A stretch of DNA of 5,928 nt, from the NCBI GenBank assembly GCA_045617525.1, contig JAZLIT010000061.1:1-5928 (forward strand), read 5' to 3'. Origin of the DNA: JAZLIT01 sp045617525. Lineage in GTDB: Bacteria > Bacillota > Bacilli > Bacillales_A > Planococcaceae. Below are positions 1-5,928 of the stretch, piece after piece (positions within the stretch are counted from its first letter, which is position 1; every line of letters starts with the position of its first letter). The notes beneath the pieces were generated by a model. The model worked only from the letters and a program-made list of their open reading frames with translations, ran no database searches and was not told the origin of the DNA. Both the position numbers and the translations under genes were made by a program.

Positions 1-210
1 AATAGCAACTACATAATGTATAACATCGACCAGCTCTGCTTCTAGAGATACATGTTCTACTTTAGATTTGCGTCCTTCCAATTGGTTTAGAACTTCAGCT
101 ACCTCCCCAATTTCTTCTACTAGCTTCATAAATAAAGCAGAAGATGTACGCCCTTCTTTGTATTTAAGAGCCAAATAACCTTGTAATTCTTCAAATGTTA
201 GTTGTTTCAT
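1..210 (-). CDS. MazG-like nucleotide pyrophosphohydrolase, 5' part only
   Basis: The first 70 codons of a minus-strand gene that runs off the left edge. The start ATG (210-208) has a good ribosome binding site, AAAGGTGG on the minus strand (plus positions 227-220), nine bases upstream. The translation is strongly helical and carries the metal-binding pattern of the all-alpha MazG/dUTPase superfamily: EEIGE at residues 32-36 (E32, E33, E36), followed by ELVD at 59-62 (E59, D62), then a hydrophobic helix. Family members hydrolyse (d)NTPs to the monophosphate plus pyrophosphate using Mg2+, often as house-cleaning enzymes; the exact substrate cannot be told here. The fragment covers most of the metal-binding core, and the C-terminal helices lie outside the window. 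It is transcribed away from the sigma factor operon, so a functional link is not implied. I am confident of the superfamily and unsure of the subfamily. Confidence 0.85.
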   Translation of the reverse strand, partial: MKQLTFEELQGYLALKYKEGRTSSALFMKLVEEIGEVAEVLNQLEGRKSKVEHVSLEAELVDVIHYVVAI

Positions 211-317
211 GGTTAATTTCCACCTTTGATATTAATTTATATATCTATAAGTTCTATAACTGAGAATAAAATTCCTCCATTATTCAATGGTTGCTCTATT
301 CACACATATTGGTCAGT

Positions 318-333
318 TGTTGTAATTTCAACA
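318..333. promoter_or_regulatory. 16-bp near-palindrome, candidate operator upstream of the sigma operon
   Basis: The sequence TGTTGTAATTTCAACA is a dyad of TGTTG and CAACA arms around an AATT centre; 14 of its 16 bases are self-complementary. It lies 76 bases upstream of the sigma factor GTG start. It covers the weak -35-like hexamers TTGTTG (317-322) and TTGTAA (320-325), and a -10-like TAAAAT sits just downstream at 337-342. Palindromes of this size in divergent intergenic regions are often bound by dimeric repressors, but AT-rich DNA also produces them by chance. Which regulator would bind, if any, is unknown. No convincing pair of promoter hexamers with 16-18 base spacing is visible for the operon, and no clear ECF-type -35/-10 pair (AAC with CGT at 16-17 bases) was found. 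Confidence 0.3.
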
Positions 334-394
334 GCGTAAAATAAACAGTAAGTTTTTTGCACATTTTCATTCACTCGCTTGTTAAACAGTATTG

Positions 395-400
395 AAGGGG
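395..400 (+). promoter_or_regulatory. Ribosome binding site that sets the sigma factor start at GTG 409
   Basis: AAGGGG ends eight bases before the GTG at 409, an ideal distance for a Bacillales ribosome binding site. An in-frame TTG at 379 would add ten residues, but it has no purine-rich stretch at the right distance upstream (the preceding bases are pyrimidine- and AT-rich). The GTG start is therefore preferred. Confidence 0.75.
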
Positions 401-408
401 TTGATAAC

Positions 409-924
409 GTGAAAGACTACCCTATTGCTGCCTTAAAGAAAAATGATGATCTAATCGTAGAACAAATTGTTGAAGCGCATTACGAAGCGATTTTTAAATA
501 TTGTTTTTTTCGAATAAGGCAAAAGGAAGAAGCGGAAGATCTAACACAGGATGTATTTTTCAATTTTTTTAAAGCGATTCATCGTTATGAGGATAAAGGA
601 AAACCGAGAGCGTATTTGTTTCAAATTGCTAAAAATTTATGCACCAACTGGGCAAAGAGAAACAAACCGGTATACGTTGAAGATATTGAACAATACAGCT
701 TTTCGATTGATGAAATCGAAAAAAATGTAACGAGTATGGATTTGCAAATCGCTTTCCAATATTTATCTGAAAGTGAGCGGGAATTGGTTTTACTACGGTA
801 CATGCATGACTTGCAAGTGCAAGAAATTGCAAAAATAACGCAAAAAAATCGCTTTGCTGTTCGTTATCAACTGGGTAAAGGATTAGAAAAGCTCAAAAAG
901 TATATTGAGAGGGGTGTGAAGTAA
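409..924 (+). CDS. ECF-type RNA polymerase sigma factor
   Basis: A 171-residue protein with the two-domain layout of extracytoplasmic function (ECF, sigma-70 group 4) factors and nothing else. Region 2 spans about residues 18-85: the core-binding helix contains AEDLTQDVFFNFFKA (42-56), close to the family pattern AEDLvQevFl, and it is followed by RAYLFQIAKNLCTNWAKR (67-84), the -10 recognition helix. Region 4 spans about 111-165: LSESERELVLLRYMHDLQVQ (119-138) leads into a helix-turn-helix ending in VRYQLGKGLEKLKK (151-164) that would read the -35 element. The protein redirects RNA polymerase to a small set of promoters, often including its own. The GTG start is chosen from the ribosome binding site at 395-400. 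Its stop TAA overlaps the ATG of the next gene (TAATG), so the downstream membrane protein is probably coupled in translation and is the best anti-sigma candidate. The family is certain. The ECF subgroup and target promoters are not known, and similarity to SigY rests on operon layout only. Confidence 0.92.
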   Translation: MKDYPIAALKKNDDLIVEQIVEAHYEAIFKYCFFRIRQKEEAEDLTQDVFFNFFKAIHRYEDKGKPRAYLFQIAKNLCTNWAKRNKPVYVEDIEQYSFSIDEIEKNVTSMDLQIAFQYLSESERELVLLRYMHDLQVQEIAKITQKNRFAVRYQLGKGLEKLKKYIERGVK

Positions 925-1679
925 TGTCTGAAAAAATAAAGAAGTCATTGAAAATGCTCTATGAGGACCTGCCCTCACCGGACTTAGAGAAAAAACTAGC
1001 GGTGATTCAACAGTCTAAACAACTGATCCAACAAGCGCCACCTGAAAGTATGAGCCTCCAAAGCTTTTACTTTCAGCAGTTACAATTTATTCGACCGCGG
1101 ACATGGTGTTTACAATTTATCATCGTTATACTTGCTGCTTTACTTATCATGAACGCACCAAATACCCGTACACTCATTGCATTGACATCGGCAGTTAGTC
1201 CGTTCATTTACTTAGTTGGCTTTAGTGAGCTCGTTCGAAGTCATTTGCATCGTGTATTCGAATTGGAGCTTTCGACAAAATATTCGTACAAGACCGTTAT
1301 GCTCGCTCGTATTGGCTTAATGAATATACTCAATATTTTCGCCATTACACTACTCGTTTTCACAGTCGTCAAGGTGAGTCAGCTGGCTGTGCTACAAGCA
1401 TTTTTCTTTATTTGTATTCCTTTTTTACTAACGTCGATTCTCGGATTATGGATTTTACATTGGCAGCATACGAAGGAATCTTATCAATGGATTTATATCG
1501 CTGTTGGATTCTTTAGTATTTGTATCATGCTTGTCATTTATCTATATCCGCAGATATTTCTATCCGCCTCGAACGGGCTTTGGTGGAGCGTTATGCTCAT
1601 TGCAATCGGTGCCTTGATTTATCAGTATCATCAACTTATTAATGGCACTTCTTCACAAATCGAAAAATTACAAGTTTAA
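924..1679 (+). CDS. Six-helix membrane protein, candidate anti-sigma factor
   Basis: A 251-residue protein that I cannot assign to a named family. The first 60 residues are soluble and charged, with a K/E/Q-rich helical stretch (MLYEDLPSPDLEKKLAVIQQ, 11-30, continuing to about 37). Six hydrophobic segments follow, at about 61-77, 82-104, 124-150, 154-178, 188-208 and 219-235, then a short polar tail. Both ends are expected in the cytoplasm. There is no zinc-finger HxxxCxxC motif of the ZAS anti-sigma type; the only cysteines (C62, C164, C200) lie in or next to membrane segments. The ATG overlaps the sigma gene stop by one base, with AGAGGGG (908-914) as ribosome binding site inside the sigma gene. 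Immediate coupling to an ECF sigma gene, a cytoplasmic N-terminus and a membrane anchor are the usual arrangement of an anti-sigma factor, so that role is inferred. The alternative is a third membrane subunit or accessory part of the ABC transporter encoded just downstream. Confidence 0.85.
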   Translation: MSEKIKKSLKMLYEDLPSPDLEKKLAVIQQSKQLIQQAPPESMSLQSFYFQQLQFIRPRTWCLQFIIVILAALLIMNAPNTRTLIALTSAVSPFIYLVGFSELVRSHLHRVFELELSTKYSYKTVMLARIGLMNILNIFAITLLVFTVVKVSQLAVLQAFFFICIPFLLTSILGLWILHWQHTKESYQWIYIAVGFFSICIMLVIYLYPQIFLSASNGLWWSVMLIAIGALIYQYHQLINGTSSQIEKLQV

Positions 1680-1691
1680 AGGAGTTTATCA

Positions 1692-2564
1692 ATGAATTTA
1701 ACGTTACAAGCAATTACAAAACAATTTAAAGAAAAAACAGCCGTTCAAAATGTATCAATTACATTTCATGCAGGCGTGTATGGATTACTCGGTGCAAATG
1801 GTGCTGGGAAAACATCACTCATGCGGATAATTTGCGGCGTCACAAAGCCGACAAGCGGTAGCATCGAATATAATGGACAACCGATTACGCTGTTAGATGA
1901 GCAATACCGACAAGATCTTGGCTATTTGCCCCAAAACTTTGGTTATTATCCTGATTTTTCAGCAAAACAATTTATGTATTATGTGGCCGCACTTAAAGGT
2001 ATCTCCCCTCAAAAGGCAAAAGACAAAACAGCGGAGCTTTTGTCATTAGTGGGCTTAACGGATGTAGCGAATCGAAAAATTAAAACCTACTCAGGTGGTA
2101 TGAAACAGCGTTTAGGCATCGCTCAGGCTGTCCTGAATGATCCGAAAATATTAGTGCTAGATGAACCAACTGCAGGATTAGACCCAAAAGAGCGCATCCG
2201 TTTTCGTAATCTCATTTCCGATCTTTCAAAGGAACGTATTGTGATATTGTCTACCCATATTGTGTCGGATATCGAATACATTGCTGATACAATTGTGATG
2301 ATGAAAAATGGCTCAATCATTTTAGAGAAATCAAATCAAGAAGTATTAAAGGAAATCGAGGAAAAGGTGTGGCATTGTGTAGTGGAACAAGATGAGGTAC
2401 AAAAACTATCCGCAATGTATCGCGTCGTCAATTTACAGCATGAAGCGAACCGAATTGCGCTACGTATTGTAAGTGAAGCGAAGCCACATCCATCGGCACT
2501 TCATGTAAAACCAACATTAGAAGATTTATTTTTATACCATTTTGAAGATGTACAAATAGAATAG
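1692..2564 (+). CDS. ABC transporter ATP-binding protein (CcmA/BcrA-like exporter class)
   Basis: A 290-residue nucleotide-binding subunit with every motif intact: A-loop aromatic F12, Walker A GANGAGKT (34-41, K40), Q-loop Q81, signature YSGGMKQR (133-140), Walker B ILVLDE (153-158) with catalytic E158, D-loop AGLD (161-164) and switch histidine H189. The ATPase core ends near residue 212. A C-terminal extension of about 75 residues follows and ends in PTLEDLFLYHF (274-284), the "LEDLFL" ending common in ABC-2 exporter ATPases. It would dimerise on the cytoplasmic face and power the permease encoded next. The ATG is preceded by AAAGGAG (1678-1684), seven bases away and overlapping the stop of the membrane protein gene, which confirms one operon. 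The substrate is unknown. ATPases of this class move peptides, lantibiotics, lipids or other drugs outward, and an import role is unlikely because no binding protein is present. Family assignment is near certain. Confidence 0.97.
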   Translation: MNLTLQAITKQFKEKTAVQNVSITFHAGVYGLLGANGAGKTSLMRIICGVTKPTSGSIEYNGQPITLLDEQYRQDLGYLPQNFGYYPDFSAKQFMYYVAALKGISPQKAKDKTAELLSLVGLTDVANRKIKTYSGGMKQRLGIAQAVLNDPKILVLDEPTAGLDPKERIRFRNLISDLSKERIVILSTHIVSDIEYIADTIVMMKNGSIILEKSNQEVLKEIEEKVWHCVVEQDEVQKLSAMYRVVNLQHEANRIALRIVSEAKPHPSALHVKPTLEDLFLYHFEDVQIE

Positions 2565-2574
2565 GAGCAAGGTA

Positions 2575-3825
2575 ATGAAACAATTATTTAGATATGAATG
2601 GAAGAAAATTTTAACAAACAGATTAAATCAAATCGTCTTGCTTTGCAGTATACTAGCCTTTATTGGCATGATGCTATTAGCTGCTTTCTCGTATACATTT
2701 CCTGATAATGATAATACGCTGAAAGGGATGGAGGCCATTAAAGCTGAAAAAGAAGTGATTGATACAATATCCGGGACAATCGACGAACAGCGAATCTCGC
2801 AAGACATAAAGCAGTATCAGGAACTTTATGAAGACCCTTCAAATAGCTTTAGTAATGAAGGACAAGTCAGCTTAACTGATAGCGTTTTTATAAAGGAAGT
2901 TTACCCGAAATATAATTACTTACTATTAATTAACGGTGTATTTGCAGGGCCGTATGCAAGTGATTATGAATTAAATACGTTAAAAAAAATCACGCATCCA
3001 TTACCACACTTTTATGAAACAAGGGATGCTAATGTAGAAAGGCTTGTTTCCAATACGTTTTTGAATATGCAGTTTTCGGAAGCTGAGCAAGCTTATTGGG
3101 CAGATAAAAATGCGCAGGTGCAAACACCAATCGAGTATGGTTATACAGAGGGCTGGAATAAATTTTTAGATAATATTGAGTTCTTTATCTTTGTGCTTCT
3201 TGTCATCGTCATTTGTGTTGCCCCTATTTTTGCTAGTGAATATCAAACAGGTGCCGATCATATTATTCTATCTTCAAAACTAGGCAAAACGAAATTAATT
3301 ACCGTCAAACTCGCTACGGCTTTTCTTTTTGGAGCCACTGTCCTAACGCTTCACTTTTTCATTACAATCGTCATTGTAGCGTTTACGTTTGGCCTAGATG
3401 GCGCGGCATTACCTGTCCAAGCACTTCATAGCACAAATCCATACAATTGGACGATTGGACAGTTTGTGCTCATGCAAGTGATTACCGTGTATGTCTTACT
3501 TTTTGGGCTAATCGCCTGTACGCTCTGGTTATCAGCGAAAGTAAAATCCTCATTTACTGCTCTTATTCCACTGGTTTTATTACTCATCGTTCCGTTATTT
3601 TTAAATCGAACTGATACGGCTAGTATATGGAATCAACTTCATAGCCTATTACCGTTCCCGTCTATGCGAAATACACTGGGCAATGATGAACTGACGTTTA
3701 TTTCGTATTCATTAGAAAATTTCGTGATTGATTTATATACAATGCGCATCCTTTTCTATGTAGCAGCTGGTTGTTTGCTCACCTTCTTAACAAGGAAAGC
3801 ATTTAAAAATCATCAAGTTGAGTAA
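2575..3825 (+). CDS. ABC-2 type transporter permease with a large extracytoplasmic domain
   Basis: A 416-residue membrane protein. It starts with the amphipathic MKQLFRYEWKKILTNR (1-16), the cytoplasmic elbow helix typical of ABC-2 permeases. Helix 1 (about 19-41) is followed by an external region of some 155 residues (42-198) rich in charged and aromatic residues. The remaining helices lie at about 200-220, 242-272, 295-320, 326-343 and 389-408. After helix 2, the segment SEYQTGADHIILSSKLGKTK (221-240) has the E...G...L..G..K pattern of the cytoplasmic coupling region that docks on the ATPase. The gene starts ten bases after the ATPase stop; AGGAG (2563-2567), seven bases from the ATG, overlaps that stop. 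The two proteins surely form one transporter, probably with two copies of each. The big external domain between helices 1 and 2 could receive substrate or sense an envelope signal. Substrate and physiological role are not visible from the sequence. Confidence 0.94.
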   Translation: MKQLFRYEWKKILTNRLNQIVLLCSILAFIGMMLLAAFSYTFPDNDNTLKGMEAIKAEKEVIDTISGTIDEQRISQDIKQYQELYEDPSNSFSNEGQVSLTDSVFIKEVYPKYNYLLLINGVFAGPYASDYELNTLKKITHPLPHFYETRDANVERLVSNTFLNMQFSEAEQAYWADKNAQVQTPIEYGYTEGWNKFLDNIEFFIFVLLVIVICVAPIFASEYQTGADHIILSSKLGKTKLITVKLATAFLFGATVLTLHFFITIVIVAFTFGLDGAALPVQALHSTNPYNWTIGQFVLMQVITVYVLLFGLIACTLWLSAKVKSSFTALIPLVLLLIVPLFLNRTDTASIWNQLHSLLPFPSMRNTLGNDELTFISYSLENFVIDLYTMRILFYVAAGCLLTFLTRKAFKNHQVE

Positions 3826-3859
3826 GCAAAAAATCTACTTAGCCTTGGGACACTATGGC

Positions 3860-3899
3860 AAAAACAAGACACTTACCAAAAGTAAGTGTCTTGTTTTTT
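3860..3899 (+). terminator. Intrinsic terminator of the sigma factor / ABC operon
   Basis: A perfect 17-bp stem (AAAAACAAGACACTTAC, 3860-3876, pairing with 3882-3898) with the five-base loop CAAAA, ending in a run of six T (3894-3899). It starts 35 bases after the permease stop. The A-run on the left arm mirrors the T-run on the right, so the same hairpin would also end transcription arriving on the minus strand. It separates the four-gene operon from the oligopeptidase gene. Confidence 0.94.
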
Positions 3900-3940
3900 A
3901 GATTCTTCTAATAGCTAAATAAATCACTATCACTAGATAT

Positions 3941-3969
3941 TTGTAATACCTATGATTACGATCTTAAAT
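3941..3969 (+). promoter_or_regulatory. Possible SigA-type promoter for oligopeptidase B
   Basis: TTGTAA (3941-3946) and TTAAAT (3964-3969) are 17 bases apart, each matching four of six consensus bases. Transcription would start near 3976, giving a leader of about 75 bases before the peptidase ATG. A short dyad, GTAAT/ATTAC (3943-3947 and 3955-3959), overlaps the -35 and spacer. A second pair, TTGAAC (4004-4009) with GATATA (4027-4032), is correctly spaced, but its start point would fall inside the ribosome binding site, so it is less likely. The evidence is weak because the region is AT-rich throughout. Confidence 0.3.
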
Positions 3970-4003
3970 GTATTTCACAACAATTGAAATTAAAGGAGTT
4001 TCA

Positions 4004-4054
4004 TTGAACATACGCGAATTTATAGTGATATATAGAAAGGAGCATCAAATATGA
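4004..4054 (+). CDS. Possible 16-residue leader peptide overlapping the oligopeptidase B start
   Basis: A TTG at 4004 opens a frame of 16 codons (MNIREFIVIYRKEHQI if TTG is read as Met) ending in TGA at 4052-4054. That stop overlaps the oligopeptidase ATG (4051) as ATGA. A strong AAAGGAG (3992-3998) stands five bases before the TTG, and nothing else in the region explains this second full ribosome binding site. The ribosome binding site of the peptidase gene (4036-4042) lies inside this frame, so translating the leader could open or couple the main gene. Against it: the frame is very short, the start is TTG, the spacing is slightly tight, and the overlap could be coincidence. No known leader peptide is recognised. 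Confidence 0.3.
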   Translation: MNIREFIVIYRKEHQI

Positions 4055-5928
4055 ACCCACCAATCGCTAAAAAAATTCCTCAAACATTTGAATTACATGA
4101 GGACATTCGTCAAGATGACTATTATTGGATGAAAGATAAAACGAATCCTGAGGTAATCGCCTATTTAGAGGCAGAAAACAGTTATTACAATGAAGTAATG
4201 AAACCTTTAGAAAATTCCACAACAGAATTATATGAAGCAATGGTTGCACGTATCCCCGCTTCTGAGAGCCAGGTACCCGTTCAAAGAGGCCCTTTCTTTT
4301 ACTACATACGTCAGGAAAAAGAGCTGCAGTACCCAATTTACGCAAGAAAACATGCGATAGATCGCGCTCATTTAGCATCGACTGAAGAAGAAATCACATT
4401 AGATTTGAATACACTTGCTTCTGATGACGACTATTTAAGTACAACGGATATTCGTATCTCGAACGATCATCGCTACCTTGCCTATTTAGAAAACCGAGAT
4501 GGCACAGATAGCTATACTTTATTTGTGAAAGACTTACGTACAGGTGAGCTACTTCAAGATGTTCTACCAAATGTATATATTTATAGCAGTGTGGAATGGA
4601 GTAATTGTGGTAAGTTCATATTTTATGTAAAGTTAAACGACCTACAACGCCCACATCAATTATGGCGTCATGAAATCGGGACAGCTGTTACAGACGATGT
4701 GCTATTACTGGAGGAAACAGATGTTACGTTTAACTTATATATTTCAAAATCACAAAGTAGTCGCTTTATCTTTGCGATTTCAAAATCAACGACGACAACA
4801 GAAGTTCAACTAATCGATGCAGATAATCCATCAATGGCGCCTCGCTTATTCGACGCTCGTCGTGAAGGTGTTGAATACGATGTTGAGCATTGGGAAAATG
4901 AATTCATCCTCCTAACAAATGAGAACGCATTGAACTTTACTCTGCTGCGTTGTCCAGTAGAGAACTTATCTGCACGTACACCTATTGTCTCTTACAACGA
5001 AGCCTATTTCCTTGAAGGCATCTATCCATTCAAGCACCAAGTTTATGTAACAGGACGTGCAAATGGATTAGAGCAAGTATGGCGTGTAGAAGAAAATGCA
5101 CTCGTTCAGCTTGAGTGGGACGAAGCGATTTATTCCGTCTCGATGATCCAAGAACAAGATTATGAAACAACAGAAGTGCTAATTCAATACCAATCTTATA
5201 CAACACCTAAAACGACAATCAGTATAGATATCGAATCTGGTGAACGACATGTACTGCAAGAAACACCTGTTACTGGTGATTATGACCGTACGCAATATGT
5301 TCAACAGCAAGTATGGGTACCTACTGCAGATGGCGTCAATGTTCCAGTGCTCCTTCATTATAAAAAAAATGCATTAGACAACGGTCCTGCGCCGCTTATT
5401 TTATCTGCTTATGGCTCTTACGGCTACAGCAGCGATCCATTCTTTAGCGCTTACCGCTTACCGGTGCTTGATAAAGGCGTGATTTTGGCCACTGCTCAAG
5501 TTCGAGGTGGTTCAGAACTTGGTCGAACTTGGTATTTTAACGGGAAAATGCAGCACAAGAAAAACACCTTCACCGATTTTATTTCAGCTGCGGATTATTT
5601 AGTGCAAGAAGGCTTTACAACAACTGAGTTAATTGCAGGTCGTGGCGGTAGTGCTGGAGGCTTACTTATTGGGGCTGTTTCCAACATAGCAGGAAATTCC
5701 TTTAAAGTCCTTATCCCAGAAGTACCCTTCGTTGATGTGATGACAACTATGCTAGACGAAACCATTCCATTAACAACGAGTGAATGGGATGAATGGGGTA
5801 ATCCAAAAAATCGTGAAGATTATAATTATATGCGCTCTTACAGTCCATACGATAATGTGGAAGCAAAAGCCTATCCGCATATGTATGTAACAACTGGCTT
5901 AAACGACCCACGCGTTGGCTATTGGGAA
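4051..5928 (+). CDS. ptrB: Oligopeptidase B (S9A serine peptidase), 3' end beyond the window
   Basis: 626 codons are present. Compared with E. coli PtrB (about 686 residues), some 60 residues at the C-terminus are missing. The N-terminal segment (HEDIRQDDYYWMKDKTNPEV, 16-35) and the region to about 70 match the start of prolyl-oligopeptidase-type enzymes. Residues about 75-410 form the beta-propeller that restricts access to short peptides, and the catalytic alpha/beta-hydrolase domain follows. Visible active-site parts are SAYGSYGY (452-459, oxyanion tyrosine Y454), VRGGSELG (484-491), the nucleophile S534 in GRGGSAGG (530-537) and the acid D619 in TGLNDPRV (615-622). The histidine lies downstream of the window. 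The family cleaves peptides after Arg or Lys in the cytoplasm. The acidic S1 stretch TTSEWDEWGNP (575-585) has Asp580 where E. coli-type enzymes have Glu. There is no signal peptide. The ATG has AAAGGAG (4036-4042) eight bases upstream. The gene follows a terminator, so it is its own transcription unit. Confidence 0.96.
   Translation, partial: MNPPIAKKIPQTFELHEDIRQDDYYWMKDKTNPEVIAYLEAENSYYNEVMKPLENSTTELYEAMVARIPASESQVPVQRGPFFYYIRQEKELQYPIYARKHAIDRAHLASTEEEITLDLNTLASDDDYLSTTDIRISNDHRYLAYLENRDGTDSYTLFVKDLRTGELLQDVLPNVYIYSSVEWSNCGKFIFYVKLNDLQRPHQLWRHEIGTAVTDDVLLLEETDVTFNLYISKSQSSRFIFAISKSTTTTEVQLIDADNPSMAPRLFDARREGVEYDVEHWENEFILLTNENALNFTLLRCPVENLSARTPIVSYNEAYFLEGIYPFKHQVYVTGRANGLEQVWRVEENALVQLEWDEAIYSVSMIQEQDYETTEVLIQYQSYTTPKTTISIDIESGERHVLQETPVTGDYDRTQYVQQQVWVPTADGVNVPVLLHYKKNALDNGPAPLILSAYGSYGYSSDPFFSAYRLPVLDKGVILATAQVRGGSELGRTWYFNGKMQHKKNTFTDFISAADYLVQEGFTTTELIAGRGGSAGGLLIGAVSNIAGNSFKVLIPEVPFVDVMTTMLDETIPLTTSEWDEWGNPKNREDYNYMRSYSPYDNVEAKAYPHMYVTTGLNDPRVGYWE

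Noticed and set aside
277..290. Short inverted repeat CCATT/AATGG between the divergent genes
   Set aside because: Five-base arms around four bases are expected by chance in AT-rich DNA, there is no T-run, and no promoter hexamer pair overlaps it convincingly.
379..408. TTG at 379 as start of the sigma factor
   Set aside because: It would add ten residues with no ribosome binding site in front, whereas GTG 409 has AAGGGG at an ideal eight-base distance.
621..832. Two overlapping minus-strand open frames inside the sigma factor gene
   Set aside because: Both are antisense to clearly conserved sigma factor regions 2 and 4 and show no recognisable protein features.
2123..2320. 65-codon minus-strand frame inside the ABC ATPase gene
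   Set aside because: It is antisense to the Walker B and switch region of a fully intact ATPase; its openness reflects the codon use of the real gene.
4004..4032. TTGAAC with GATATA, 17 bases apart, as the main oligopeptidase promoter
   Set aside because: The transcript would begin around 4039, inside the ribosome binding site at 4036-4042, leaving no usable leader.
4067..4378. 103-codon open frame on the minus strand
   Set aside because: It lies entirely inside the oligopeptidase B gene on the opposite strand, resembles no protein I know and has no credible ribosome binding site; it is a shadow of the real gene.
1..5928. Mobile elements, CRISPR arrays, tRNA or rRNA genes
   Set aside because: No transposase or integrase frames, spaced direct repeats, or RNA gene signatures were seen on either strand.

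Overview
The window looks like chromosomal DNA of a low-GC Gram-positive bacterium of the order Bacillales. It is AT-rich, it has strong AAAGGAG-type ribosome binding sites 5 to 9 bases before the starts, it uses TTG and GTG starts, and its gene families are typical of that order. A Planococcaceae genus such as Lysinibacillus or Solibacillus is my guess from the general character of the genes; the sequence does not prove it.

Layout. Bases 1-210 (minus strand) hold the 5' part of a MazG-like nucleotide pyrophosphohydrolase gene that runs off the left edge. A divergent intergenic region (211-408) follows and contains a 16-bp near-palindrome at 318-333. Four tightly packed plus-strand genes come next: an ECF-type sigma factor (409-924, GTG start), a six-helix membrane protein (924-1679, overlapping the sigma gene by one base), an ABC ATPase (1692-2564) and an ABC-2 type permease (2575-3825). 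A very clear intrinsic terminator (3860-3899) closes this unit. After a short promoter and leader region (3900-4050) comes an oligopeptidase B gene (4051 to the right edge, 626 codons present). It is preceded by a possible 16-codon leader peptide whose stop overlaps the peptidase start.

How the genes fit together. The sigma factor, membrane protein, ATPase and permease almost certainly form one operon with its own terminator. The most economical reading (inference) is a self-contained envelope-response module. The six-helix protein, with a soluble N-terminal 60 residues encoded directly after and coupled to the sigma gene, would hold the sigma factor at the membrane, and the ABC pair would be the effector exporter or the sensor. 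It resembles in outline the Bacillus subtilis sigY operon (sigma factor, small membrane regulators, then ABC ATPase YxlF and permease YxlG), but the membrane protein and the large permease look different. The flanking MazG-like and oligopeptidase B genes are probably unrelated housekeeping neighbours.
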